A stretch of 64,000 bases of DNA, taken from Apophysomyces variabilis. Lineage: Eukaryota; Mucoromycota; Mucoromycetes; Mucorales; Mucoraceae. The notes under the pieces were generated by a model. The model had not been told where the DNA came from. It saw only the letters and a program-made list of their open reading frames with translations, and did not search any database. The DNA lies in assembly GCA_002749535.1 (NCBI GenBank), contig MZZL01000388.1:1-64000 (forward strand), in the 5' to 3' direction. The position numbers were made by a program, and so were the translations under genes. Position 1 is the stretch's first letter, and each line of letters opens with the position of its first letter. Below are positions 47,950 through 58,189 of the stretch, piece after piece.

Positions 47950-48525
47950 ATGTCTTCTACCACAATTGATATTTCTACCGCACCACACGTCCTTTTGAGG
48001 CCTGCAGTCATTGGTGATGCTCGTCTATTGGGCAAGATACACGCTGCCAGTTGGAAAATTGCCTATAAGGGGATATTACCTGACATATACTTGGAAAATG
48101 AAATAGACAACGATCGCGCAGCTCATTGGGAACTCAAAATGAGCAAACTACAACAAGAGAATCGAATGGCAATGATTGCTGAAATTAAGGAACCCAATGG
48201 CGAACATGTCACCATTGGTTTTGTCTGCGCGGAATGGCGAAAAGATTCACCTTGGGGCGCTTTACTTGATAATCTTCACGTGCTACCTGAATATCAAGGT
48301 CTTGGTGCAGGGAAATTAATGATGCAAGCAGCTATTCAATGGGCAAAGCAACAAGGTGTTTCCCAGCTTTATTTATATGTGCTGAAAGACAACAACAAGG
48401 CTATTCGGATTTATGAACGATACGGTTGGCAATTTTCAGGACAGGAGATTCATCATCTAGGCGGCAAGGATCTGCATTGTCTTAGATACTTCTATTACCT
48501 ACAGAAACCAAATGATGTTCTATAA
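47950..48525 (+). CDS. GNAT-family N-acetyltransferase
   Basis: Transfers acetyl from acetyl-CoA to an amine; target unknown. Single exon, 191 residues from the ATG at 47950 (MSSTTIDIS). The GNAT fold is clear: LLRPAVIGDARLLGKIHAAS opens strand 1/helix 1 and an IGFVCAEW strand follows. LDNLHVLPEYQGLGAGKLMM is motif A with the Q-x-x-G-x-G acetyl-CoA loop, and LYVLKDNNKAIRIYERYGWQ is motif B with the usual N-x-x-A-x-x-x-Y-x-x-x-G-(F/W) pattern. The frame opens slightly further upstream, but no earlier ATG fits the domain start. Such intronless RimI/YjaB-like proteins are often acquired by fungi from bacteria, though nothing here proves that. Confidence 0.9.
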   Translation: MSSTTIDISTAPHVLLRPAVIGDARLLGKIHAASWKIAYKGILPDIYLENEIDNDRAAHWELKMSKLQQENRMAMIAEIKEPNGEHVTIGFVCAEWRKDSPWGALLDNLHVLPEYQGLGAGKLMMQAAIQWAKQQGVSQLYLYVLKDNNKAIRIYERYGWQFSGQEIHHLGGKDLHCLRYFYYLQKPNDVL

Positions 48526-51512
48526 ACTTGGTTACAGACAATCATAATAGAAAATAATGATACGCCAACACTAATATTTGCCAGGGTCAGGTTAGCCCAT
48601 CAAAGCAGCAGTAATTTCCAGATAATAACACTTCGTTTGTACGACATTAACAAAAACATATGCGTAACAGGTTTACTGTACTATCAACAGTTATTTACAG
48701 AAGATAAGCCATGCGGTACAATTACGTAGGAGCGTTTTCTTAATCGTTTGCAGTTCCTCTTTATTATAAAATAACTTGCAACGTGCGCACGCTTCATTGA
48801 AAACCCATTTTTACTTGGTGATTGAAGACAAATTTGGTTATTACGCCATAAACCAAAGAAGGTTGGCAGGGTATACGACAGAGTATTTTATGCCTGCGGC
48901 GATTATTAGTAGAGTTTGGCAAATTGTTGTATGTACCTTGTTCACGGTAAGCCTGTTCAATTTTTGCAGTATAACGCAATTTCCGGTTAGAAAGGCTTAA
49001 CAGGTGTAACCAGCATAAAGGATTAGCTAAAGATAATGGCATCTATGAAATAAAACAAAAAGCATCCACAATCTGGAGTAGCTATTCTTTTACAGCTCGA
49101 AGCCGGTAAGTTTGTAAGGTGGATGAGTTTTGGCATTGGGAAATTGCTCACGCCTAAGACTGTAAGCTATCGTGCAATGTGCCACATGCTCCTCGAAACT
49201 TCTATGAAATTGACTAACTTTTGGTCTTATAGTTTATTACAGTATTTCACTAAGACTGAATTTCAGTGTCCCGTTTTCTGTTCTTTTAGTTCCTTTACTT
49301 TTGTTGTGCGAGAATTAATGACCTGTGTCTGTCCCTTTAATAGATCTTTTTTTTGTTCGCTTAGTCCTATAGGATTCTTTCTCAGAAATAATTCGAAAGA
49401 GCAGATGGATCATCCAATAACAAACGGAATTAACCATGTTTACTTTTTTATTTGAAGCTTTTAATCGACAAAAAGAAGTCGTTCTTTGTCAACTTTTGAC
49501 TTTTCTTTGATCCGAAAGAGGTCTTTTTTTAATTGGTACGTAGGTTATTAAAGTAGATTTTCTTCTCCTTTTGATTATTGTTTTCTCTTCTTCATTTGTT
49601 TTTGATCATCTCCATTAAGTTATCGTGCGATCTGCGATCACTCTTATTTTTATTCTATTTTCATTTAATCATCTTGTCTTCCTCTACACCACTTCTTTGA
49701 ACCATATTTAATTCCATTTATTATTATTAGGATTTTTATACGTGCCACTGTAACGATGTTACATCAAAACGGTTCCAATGATGACCACATATCCAGCATG
49801 ATTACGACGGAATGTAGATTAGAGAAATTCTTACTTTAAAAAAAAAAGAAAAGAAAAGAAAAAAGAGCTTAGAGAGTTAAGATAGAGGGAAGTATGTCAG
49901 AAATAATAGCCACTTAAAACATGGTATACAAATTGAGCACTTTTTCTATTCTCTATAATAGTACGGCAGAAATCACGACAAGGGAAGGAAGACAATAAAG
50001 ACGATGATGACCAAGGACCGAACCCATTGTCCAGGTCAACAGCGCACACAGCGTCAGTTATCTGGCAGCAAAAGAAAACGGAGACAGTCTGTCGAGAAGA
50101 AAAGGGAAAGCACACTGGCCAGAGAACGGCAAGAAGTGAAAAGAAAATATCGACCAATTTGGTCCCAATTTGCTTGAAACCTCGGCAGATTTGAACCTGC
50201 TGAGACACATAGTAGACGTTGTAGCGAAAACTTTGCAGGGACTACCGTGGAAGAACAAGTCAACAATAACGTATGCTGTACGGTAAACTAAAAGAAACAA
50301 CCCAAAAATTAGCCTGCGACGGCTGTTTAGTATGCGAGATCGCGAAAAAGAGCTTTTTTTGCAACGTAGTTGATGAATTGCTGCTTTGCCAGCACGTCTT
50401 ATACAGAATACCAAGTAGCAAGTCAACATTTGTGAACTTGAAAGAGCAATCTTCACTAACAGAGCAGCCCATATGGATGGCATTCATAAATACATTAGAT
50501 CAATACTACAACTGTATAACGAACTGCCGAATTTTTATGATTGGCCATTGCATCAACAGATTTAATTTCGTAATTCCCGCGGGAGACAAAGAGTGGGTGC
50601 GGAGCTGACAAACATCTCCATCACTGATGGCAACAGGTATGGAGACTTGGGTGAGCCGTCCGACAGACCTCAACAATGAAGAAAACGAATAAGGGACCAG
50701 CGTTGCTCATTTTCAGGCACCGGTCATATTACTTCCCTTCAGACTTCTGCCCGGCCAAGGAAAGCCTTCTGGAGAGAAGTCTTGGTAAGTTATCGAAAGC
50801 GTGATTATAATAGTAAAGCTGTACGTTCTTTTCTCACATGTAGAAAACAATAACAAATGGGTAAAGGCAACGATCAACAGCGAGGTGAGCAAGGTTCTTG
50901 TTGTCGACTTTGGCTCTGGAAGGTTCGATCGTAGGCAGTATGGCGGCAAACCTGCAGTCTTTTGAAGAGGGCAGAGCACAAAGGCAAGCTCATTGCCATG
51001 AGCATAGGAGAAAATAACACGTAAGTATGTTCCAGGTGTGGCAAGCAAGCTTTGAAACAAATTTCTGGTATGAGTCTCATTCTGCGTACTGCACTAACTC
51101 ATAGAAGTTGTCGCACAGTATGGCAGCAAGACATCAACCCCTCGAGAAATATTTTCGGTATTTGTCATAACACCATCTAACATAGTCGCTGGCTAAGCAT
51201 TTTTTTCACTTTCTGGAGATAATGAATATCTCTTGGCTTACAGTTGTAAGTACCGATACCCTCATCGTAGATTCTTACTAATGTTATGTCTACTTTATCC
51301 GTTCTTATATTGCTACTCCTCTATTTTACCATTCCCCATTGGTGGTTTATCTGCTTATATTGCAAGTCCGTCTCTATATCTTCACAGGACAAGCTGTGCT
51401 TAATGTGGCGGTCATTTTGTGGAACCTACCATAAATAAAAATGCTAAGCCCACGTTACACAATGTTTTAAACCAATATAAAGTAAGCCGATCTGAAAATA
51501 ACATTGTTGGCG
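48526..51512. other. Intergenic region, no supported gene
   Basis: About 3 kb of AT-rich, low-complexity sequence with T-rich runs (49480-49720) and an A/G-rich run at 49838-49866. Several minus-strand frames overlap at 49900-50490, but they lie in mutually exclusive frames with no family resemblance. No RNA gene recognised. Confidence 0.45.
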
Positions 51513-53222
51513 ATGGACGGAATATCCTTTGCGGACAACTTGGATGATCCGTCGCTAAGTAGCGCGCAGAGCAAGTTACCCAATGAAATACTTGCTAATA
51601 TCGCTCGTCGGTTACCAGCGAAAACACTGGTCATTGCAGTTGCTGTGTGTCGTGCATGGAATACTGCAATGACACCAGAGTTATATTTTTCAGTTACAAC
51701 GCGTTCAGAAGTTCAGATGAAGATGTTCATCCTTACCCTTATCGAAACTAATTCGAATAAACGGCTGGCTCAGTACGTGCGCGAGTTAACGATAGCGGAT
51801 CGAGATTATTATGAAGCTAGCTTGCACAGTTTGCTGCACCGCTTTCCTGGTATAATAAGGCATTTGGATTGGTCAACAATCTTTCCAAAGAATGGGCATC
51901 CGGTGAGAATACGAATCCATCACGAGATCCATACGTTGGATCGTGCTCCAATGGGCTTTCTCCAAGATCGGCTTAGCAGCTTGAAGCTACGTATTAACGG
52001 TCACCAAGCGGATTGGGTAGATGTGGTTTCGGAATTCGGATCGGTAGAAGAACTAAGCGTAGAGTTCGATTCCTACCACGATGTTCCATGTCTAACCGTA
52101 CCGTTTCCAAACTTGGAACAGCTCCATAACGGCTTACCGAAACTGCAGCAGCTCCATCTCATCAATGTTAAATTTGCTGGGAAAGTACCAGAGCATATAC
52201 AGCCTTGCGCTGCAGTTCGCGATTTAAAGCTTGAGGTGAGGCGTGGCAATGGATGGGGACAATACTTTGCTCGGAAATACACGCATCTGGCGAAATTACA
52301 TCTCTGTGGGACAAAAAGTTTCTCTTACAAGACTGACAATGAAGCTAAGATACTCGTGGAATCATGCCAAGGTCTTGAAGAATTACGTATCAGGAAACTT
52401 TCCTATGGATGTTTGGAGATGTTCGCATCCCTAGGAGCAAGATTAACGCACATGCCATATGACAAAGGATACTGGTTTTCAAAGCCGGTCCTCAATTTTC
52501 ATCCAACAATCACTACGGTCAAGATCAAGAGGGGTTGTTATCGCGGTACGATGGAAGAAATCATGGAAGGCCTAAAAGCTTGTCCATTGCTGCAGGACTT
52601 GGAATGGTATTGTCGCCAGGATGAGCTTTGCGTGGATTGGGTACTCTACGAGTTACATAATCTGCAATGTCTGGACATTGAAGCCCGCAACATTCGTCTA
52701 AAGGGTAACTACAGTCCGGCTACTCGTTGTAAACTGCGAACTTTGCATCTGAATGGCCGATTTATCCAAAACGATGTTTATTTGTACCTATCCCGCTATT
52801 GTCGTAGGATCAACCAGCTTTCATGCATCTACAGAAGAAACATCGAGGTTTCACCTATAATCTATTACACTAACCCGAGTTTAAAATACTTAAGAGTCTG
52901 GTGCGAGGCGGACTGTATATTCAGGTTTACGCAGATGAACGAAGAAGAGCGTATACAAGAGTACAAGAGCAGATACAACGGGTCGAATGAAGGTCATAGA
53001 GTGCCAGACTACACCGAATGGTTGCACAATCCATATTTTTCGCCTCGTGCCATAACCAGTACCAAAGCCAAAGATATCGTCGACAAGCTTCGTGCGTTTG
53101 GCCTCGAAGCGTCAGAAGAAAACGATCGTGCAGTTAAAAGAGCTTTAACTATTCCTGTCGTTTCCATTATATGTCTTTTTGTGGAACATTACGAACTGGA
53201 GGCAGCAGTGCTTCTAGGTTAA
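51513..53222 (+). CDS. F-box protein with leucine-rich-like C-terminus
   Basis: Likely substrate-recognition subunit of an SCF ubiquitin ligase. Single exon, 569 residues from the ATG at 51513 (MDGISFADN). The F-box lies at about residues 20-60: KLPNEILANIARRLPAKTLV followed by AVCRAWNTAMTPELY. The rest consists of loosely repeated leucine-containing segments such as LPKLQQLHLINVKF, VRDLKLEVRR, LAKLHLCGT, LEELRIRKLSY, LQCLDIEARNIRL and LRTLHLNGRF, consistent with a leucine-rich repeat solenoid. Large F-box/LRR families of this kind are common in Mucoromycota. Target unknown. Confidence 0.88.
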   Translation: MDGISFADNLDDPSLSSAQSKLPNEILANIARRLPAKTLVIAVAVCRAWNTAMTPELYFSVTTRSEVQMKMFILTLIETNSNKRLAQYVRELTIADRDYYEASLHSLLHRFPGIIRHLDWSTIFPKNGHPVRIRIHHEIHTLDRAPMGFLQDRLSSLKLRINGHQADWVDVVSEFGSVEELSVEFDSYHDVPCLTVPFPNLEQLHNGLPKLQQLHLINVKFAGKVPEHIQPCAAVRDLKLEVRRGNGWGQYFARKYTHLAKLHLCGTKSFSYKTDNEAKILVESCQGLEELRIRKLSYGCLEMFASLGARLTHMPYDKGYWFSKPVLNFHPTITTVKIKRGCYRGTMEEIMEGLKACPLLQDLEWYCRQDELCVDWVLYELHNLQCLDIEARNIRLKGNYSPATRCKLRTLHLNGRFIQNDVYLYLSRYCRRINQLSCIYRRNIEVSPIIYYTNPSLKYLRVWCEADCIFRFTQMNEEERIQEYKSRYNGSNEGHRVPDYTEWLHNPYFSPRAITSTKAKDIVDKLRAFGLEASEENDRAVKRALTIPVVSIICLFVEHYELEAAVLLG

Positions 53223-54539
53223 AGCTCAGTATGGTTTCATTCATTTATTTTATTTGCTACCCGTTTCTTTCTTTGACGGAGACAATCATAGGAAATCAAT
53301 TAGGTTAGTCAACTACACTTGCTAAACCAAGTAAAAGTGGCCATTCTTATGGTATGACGTATAAAACGAAAATAACAGGACGCTAAGAATAAGCGAGACT
53401 GAAAAAAAGATCTTCTTTATTTCACAAATGATTGTTCTCTTTAAATATCTTTAGAAACGCGTGCGGGTAAAAGCAGGTTGGGGTAGTTACTAATATCTTT
53501 TGTAAAATCCGTATGATCGGTAATGACACGTTAATCTTCTGTCTTTTGATATTCTGTGTCCGCTAGGGTCCCAGCAACAGATGAATAGATTATGAAGATG
53601 TTAGTGTAACCTGATCCATACAGGCATTATAGCCGATATGTTCACTGACAGTCTAGACCTGATGTTTTATCCACTGAATATAGTGATGTAATCATGTCAG
53701 ATATGACATGATATAGACAGTACCAATAAGGTTATCATAGATTAAGATTGCATGAATTTCAAGGACATTAGCATCTCGCATCCGATATTTAACATCCGTT
53801 TTTTGATCTTGCTTTGGCTCGGGTAGGGAATTGTTATTGTATATAGGACGGCTCTCCAAAACGTCCTATGTCACTTCCTTTATAAGCAATATAAAGTAAA
53901 GTAGGTTACAACAGAAGAACATATTTTGCTTCTCTGTGTGGTCTTTTTCATCCAGTTTTCTTTCAATATTGCTATTTCCTGTCAGAAACTACTGTCCACT
54001 TTAGTCTACACTTCAAAATCAGTTCAAAAGAGGAAGCAGCCTAACCGCACACAATCATTTGGAACTTTTAGCCGTTATCTCTTTCCGGAAGCAGACAGAA
54101 AACAGGATGCGCCCAGTTGGCAAATATGTCAATATGGCTTTAAGTACGATAGGACATCTTGTACTTTTTACTTATCAAACAGACCAGCTTGCTAAATAGT
54201 CTATTGATGAATGATATGGGGATGCTATGAGATTGCTGCGCTAGCGGACATGCACCTTACTTGTGTAATTCACGGTTGACTTTTTGAAGCTCGCAAACAG
54301 TAACAAGACGAATAGACAAATATAGGTTACATTTAACGTTTTTCTCCCATAAAAATAAAAGACCGTGTTTAACTGTTAAGCCATGAAAGAGTAATACGAG
54401 AGGTTGCTGTGAAGTATGATGGGCAGGTTCAACCAAAGGTATCACATGTTTCTAGCTATCTTATTTGTAAATCTTGAAGTTTTTCTTTTTCATTGAAGCC
54501 GATCTCTTTGTTGATTTAGCTTTTATTGATATTTACACT
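53223..54539. other. Intergenic, nothing recognised
   Basis: Spacer between the F-box gene and the transposon cluster. Only short frames, such as 53926-54195 plus, without similarity that I recognise. Confidence 0.45.
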
Positions 54540-55550
54540 CCTTGCCAGAAGTAAATTCGTCTTCAGCAGAAAGTAAATTTAGCCAATGGCCAGAACAAAG
54601 TTCATGTTGCACGAAAAGTAAATCCGCCCTGGTGGAAAATGAATCCATTTGATGGCAAGAACAAAAGTCGAAATGTAAATTCGTTTTCGCTGACAAATCG
54701 GATGTCCTGTTGCCAAGAATATTTTGTAGTACAAGCCTTGGAATCCTTTGATATAAAAGGCCACACCAATTGCACATTTTCCCTTTTATTTCTTTCCATA
54801 GTTACATCAGAAACCACTTGATAGTGAACATCCAACTCTTGTATGAAAATGGGAGAGGTTCTGCCGTCAACGAGTATGGCAGGCTTGAACCAATGGATTA
54901 TATTGTTGATGAGGAGCAGTTTCGTCTTGAAACATTGAGTTCTCATACACAATATTTAGCTCAGCTGCCTTTGGAGAGCGAGAAAGCGATAGAGGCAGTG
55001 CAGATGGAAAAGGAGGTAAAGTCTGATACTGATGTTGTTATGATGGAAACGTTAGTGAAACGGAATTATACACGCTATTCTGACCAAGACAAAGTGAGAT
55101 TCTTCAAGCTGTTATTTGAGAAGTGTCTGAGTGCTACTGCTGCTGCAAAGCGTCTTGAAGTTCACGTTCGTACAGCGCAAAAATGGGCTGAACAGTACGA
55201 GAGGGATCCTGATAGTATTTTTTGAGAACCGGAGAAAGACTGGTCATCCACGCATTCTCAATGAGGAGCACAAAAATGTTATTCTCGAGTGCATTGATAC
55301 GAACCCTTCAGTCGTTTTGCACTACGTGATGAAGTACTTAAAACAAGTATTCACAGGATTAAAAGTATCCAAAAGTACGTTATTTGATTTTGTCTCTCAA
55401 AAAAGCTCCGTTTCAGCCCTTAGACCGGAACAGTGAGGAAAAGATTCAAGAGTTTCTGGATTGGATTCATAAATAAGAAAAAACTGACATGGATTTTGCG
55501 ACGAACTGCGTTTTTCTTGATGAATCTGCGTTTCATATTAGGGAATTACC
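54540..55550 (+). mobile_element. Decayed DDE transposon, left part, truncated by MULE
   Basis: A noncoding block at 54545-54690 carries four spaced copies of an AGTAAATTCG-like motif (about 54550, 54571, 54618, 54677), typical of subterminal transposase-binding repeats. A transposase then follows in pieces: 54770-55225 contains RYSDQDKVRFFKLLFEKCLS and a homeodomain-like helix-turn-helix AAAKRLEVHVRTAQKWAEQY; the frame shifts near 55225 to NRRKTGHPRILNEEHKNVIL; it shifts again near 55436 and resumes at about 55490 with TDMDFATNCVFLDESAFHI, where the aspartate is a likely DDE residue. The reading frame then runs into the inverted repeat of the MULE at 55551 and the rest is missing. It resembles the Tc1/mariner-like transposases common in mucoralean fungi, a family inference only. 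Confidence 0.7.
54770..55550 (+). pseudogene. Broken DDE (Tc1/mariner-like) transposase
   Basis: Coding remains of the element above. The N-terminal third is intact with its helix-turn-helix; at least two frameshifts and an in-frame stop (after LDWIHK, about 55474) disrupt it, and the C-terminal catalytic half beyond the DESAF motif is absent. Cannot encode a working enzyme. Confidence 0.7.
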
Positions 55551-55640
55551 ACGCGCACAGAAATTTGGGCAGTTTGCGCACAGAAATTACAGGTCAATTT
55601 AGTAGGCCAACTTTCGTGTAACGCAAAACTTTTGTGCGCA
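55551..55640 (+). repeat. Left terminal inverted repeat of the MULE
   Basis: Ninety bases, the reverse complement of 60261-60350 with a handful of mismatches. Begins ACGCGCACAGAAATTTGGGC and ends in TTTGTGCGCA. Confidence 0.88.
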
Positions 55641-56154
55641 AAGTTTAAACGGGATACCTTCACTTTTGTGTGGTACAATATTTTTGTGCGCAAACTCCAA
55701 CGTCAACGCCTTCCTTGCCATAAGAAAATGTCTTTACTTAGAATTGATTTGCTTTATTGACTGTCAATTTCGGTACCATTAAATTCTTGTAATGCTGTCC
55801 ACATTGATGTCAATCTTGTTATAGCTTACTTAACCTTTGTCAGCTCAAGAACCTTAAATACTGTGTCTTTAACCTCTTTTTGTTTCTCAACGTTCAGGGA
55901 GTCCCATTCCTGTTTTGCTTCCGGCATTTCTTCCTCAAGCATTTCGCAGTTATATACCACTTGGTAAATGTGCTTAAACAGAATATAGCTATAGAAAACA
56001 AAAATGGTTTGAACAGCTTCTCTGTTAATAAGGTAACAATTCAGTTATGTGTTTCATTACCTTTCAGCTAGTGGCAAGTCTAACTGGTCGTATAAACTTT
56101 GCGTAGCCTCGCATATCTTTTCGTGCATGTTACTGTAGGCAGGGTCTTCGGTAA

Positions 56155-56439
56155 TCAGCTTGCCATAATAAAAATTATGAGATTTAATAGACAACGACGA
56201 CGCCTTTGAGAGTTGATTTTTTCAGCGTTGTTTCTGTAGTATTCACGCCAGTTTTCCAGTCGATCTTCATGTGCCAAGGTACTTGTACCTGTCCTTTTAG
56301 TTTTAGGACCAAGTTTCCCATGTGGATGTGCTTTATCATGCTTTCTACGAATGTGAGCATTCATTGAACTATTGTTCGCATATGTTTGGTTGCAATGGGG
56401 ACAGACTGATTGTCTAGAGAATATGTATAAGTAAAGCAT
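56155..56439 (-). CDS. C2H2 zinc-finger ORF inside the MULE
   Basis: A frame of about 94 codons with one C2H2 finger: CPHCNQTYANNSSMNAHIRRKH has the two cysteines and two histidines with standard spacing. A basic stretch (KLGPKTKRTG) and a charged helix follow. It may be an accessory protein of the element or a captured gene exon. The start is uncertain, since the first 12 residues may belong to an intron; an AG lies just before the finger. Confidence 0.5.
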   Translation of the reverse strand: MLYLYIFSRQSVCPHCNQTYANNSSMNAHIRRKHDKAHPHGKLGPKTKRTGTSTLAHEDRLENWREYYRNNAEKINSQRRRRCLLNLIIFIMAS

Positions 56440-56699
56440 GATACTGCATAATGATCTTACTTCATGAAAGTATATGTGCTAAAAGACTTAGGACGTAATT
56501 GGATGCATAGAACAACTTTTATAAATACTTCGGTATGACGGAACTTAAAATGAAGAGCGGTCGTGCTATTCGAATAAGATTTTGACACGTCTGTACCCGA
56601 TTCATATAAGGCGAATAGTGTAGATGATATGCTATTAAAGTTGCTTACAGTGTCAAGTAAACTTACAAATAGCAGATCTTGCAAGATTTAAACACAAAG

Positions 56700-56945
56700 A
56701 ATGATGTTCTACATTATTCGAATAATAAAAGTCGTGCTCTGCACCATTCGAATAACAAGTGCTATGTTCTACACTATTCGAACCAAAGATTACCATGCTC
56801 TATAGCATTCAAATCAGAAAGAACCACGCTCTATATCATTCGAATCAGAAACAACCACGCTCTATAGCATTCGAATCAGAAAGAACTGTGTTATTTAGTA
56901 TTTGATTCATATAAACCATGCTCTTTCCGATTTGAACAATGTAGA
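56700..56945. repeat. Minisatellite, unit about 33 bp
   Basis: Seven or so tandem degenerate units centred on the pattern CATTCGAATCAGAAA followed by CCACGCTCTATA. The best-preserved units lie between 56800 and 56885; outer units have diverged. It lies between the C2H2 frame and the protease region of the MULE. Confidence 0.8.
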
Positions 56946-57167
56946 ACACATTAGTTTCTACGATAGTTTAATTAAAGCAAATTGCATAAACTGCTGCCAC
57001 AGCACTAATTATTGTAGTTATAATATTAGAAAACGAGGAACAGTACTTTGTAAATTTTTTTAAAGTTTTTAATAAGATATAAAAAAACAAAACCAGAAAA
57101 GTTTCGAAAGGACTAAAAAAAATGATACTATATATATAACTAAAGAATGAAAATTTTGCACGTGTTT

Positions 57168-57822
57168 TTACAAGATAACATCATGGAAATCCATCGTTTT
57201 CTTCTCTTTTCTTATATGGAGATGCCGCCAGATTGCCTTGTAATGTTGCGGCAGATTAAGTTCCTTCCAGTTGTCTGCATGTTGATGATCAACTGGTGGC
57301 CATTCCATCTTTATGTTTCGTTTTAAATTTATGGTTGCCCAATGGCAATTGTTGATGTAATGCATAATTAATGGCTGCTCATTATGTTTTGATGGAGACT
57401 GGTAAGGCAAATATAACATTGACTTGTGCTCAATGGCACCTCCACTGGAGAAAAATGCAACTGGGCGATTGATAAGTGTCCGCTGCCAACTGGAGATCTG
57501 TGCTTCCATCGAACCGGTACTGCATGGGGCATGGCTGTTGAGCTGCATGCATTGTTTCAGGAGATAGGCCATACCCCATACGATGCGTCAAGGTCTTGAA
57601 TTCAGCATCAGAATTAAAACAAATGTACTTTTGATACTTTTGTTCATTGACGGAAAGGTACATTAACATGTCAGCCTTGACTGCCATATAGTGGCTCTCG
57701 TCTCCATATACAAGTAATTCAAGCGTTCTATAGCCACACCAACCATCGGCTACAACGTCTTGCAGTTGTTCAATAGCATGGGCGGGTATGTCTTTATGCC
57801 CAATGCTAGTATACATTTTCAA
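57168..57822 (-). pseudogene. OTU-like cysteine protease region of the MULE
   Basis: Two overlapping frames: 57822-57430 contains ADGWCGYRTL, matching the OTU active-site pattern D-G-x-C, and 57572-57168 contains INNCHWATINLK, where HW fits the OTU catalytic histidine region. The switch of frame between them (57430-57572) means a frameshift or an unrecognised intron. Fusion or linkage of OTU-like proteases with transposases is known for some Mutator-like elements; the assignment here rests on these two motifs only. Upstream on the same strand a lysine-rich linker (57867-58115, PKKTQKKIEE and NKTNKRK) connects it to the transposase C-terminus. Confidence 0.55.
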
Positions 57823-58189
57823 AGTTGGTTAAATAAGCATGGAGATCCCATTATTGCACGGTGCTACTAACCTTTTTCTATGTTTCTGGGGCGTTTGGCA
57901 ATCCAAACATCGTCTGCATCATTTTGGATGTCTGTTTTTCTTTTGTTTGTTTTGTTTGGAGGAATCATTTCATCCTCAATAATTTCTTCAATTTTTTTTT
58001 GTGTTTTTTTCGGTTTTGCTTTGGACAGTTTCAAAGGCAGAACAGAAACGAGAATTTTTGGTGTCCTTGGGGCGGCCTTTTGGCTGGACTGCTGTGGGGA
58101 AGGCCAGCTCTTCAACCGGTTTTGGAGAGAAGGAGGTGACTACTTCCTGTAGACGTGCTATAAGATCCTCCTTTTGTTGGGTGTTCTAC

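Noticed and set aside
50160..50230. tRNA-like T-arm (GGTTCAAATC) on the minus strand
   Set aside because: A weak T-arm is present but no matching 5' acceptor strand or D-arm lies within the expected 60-90 nt.
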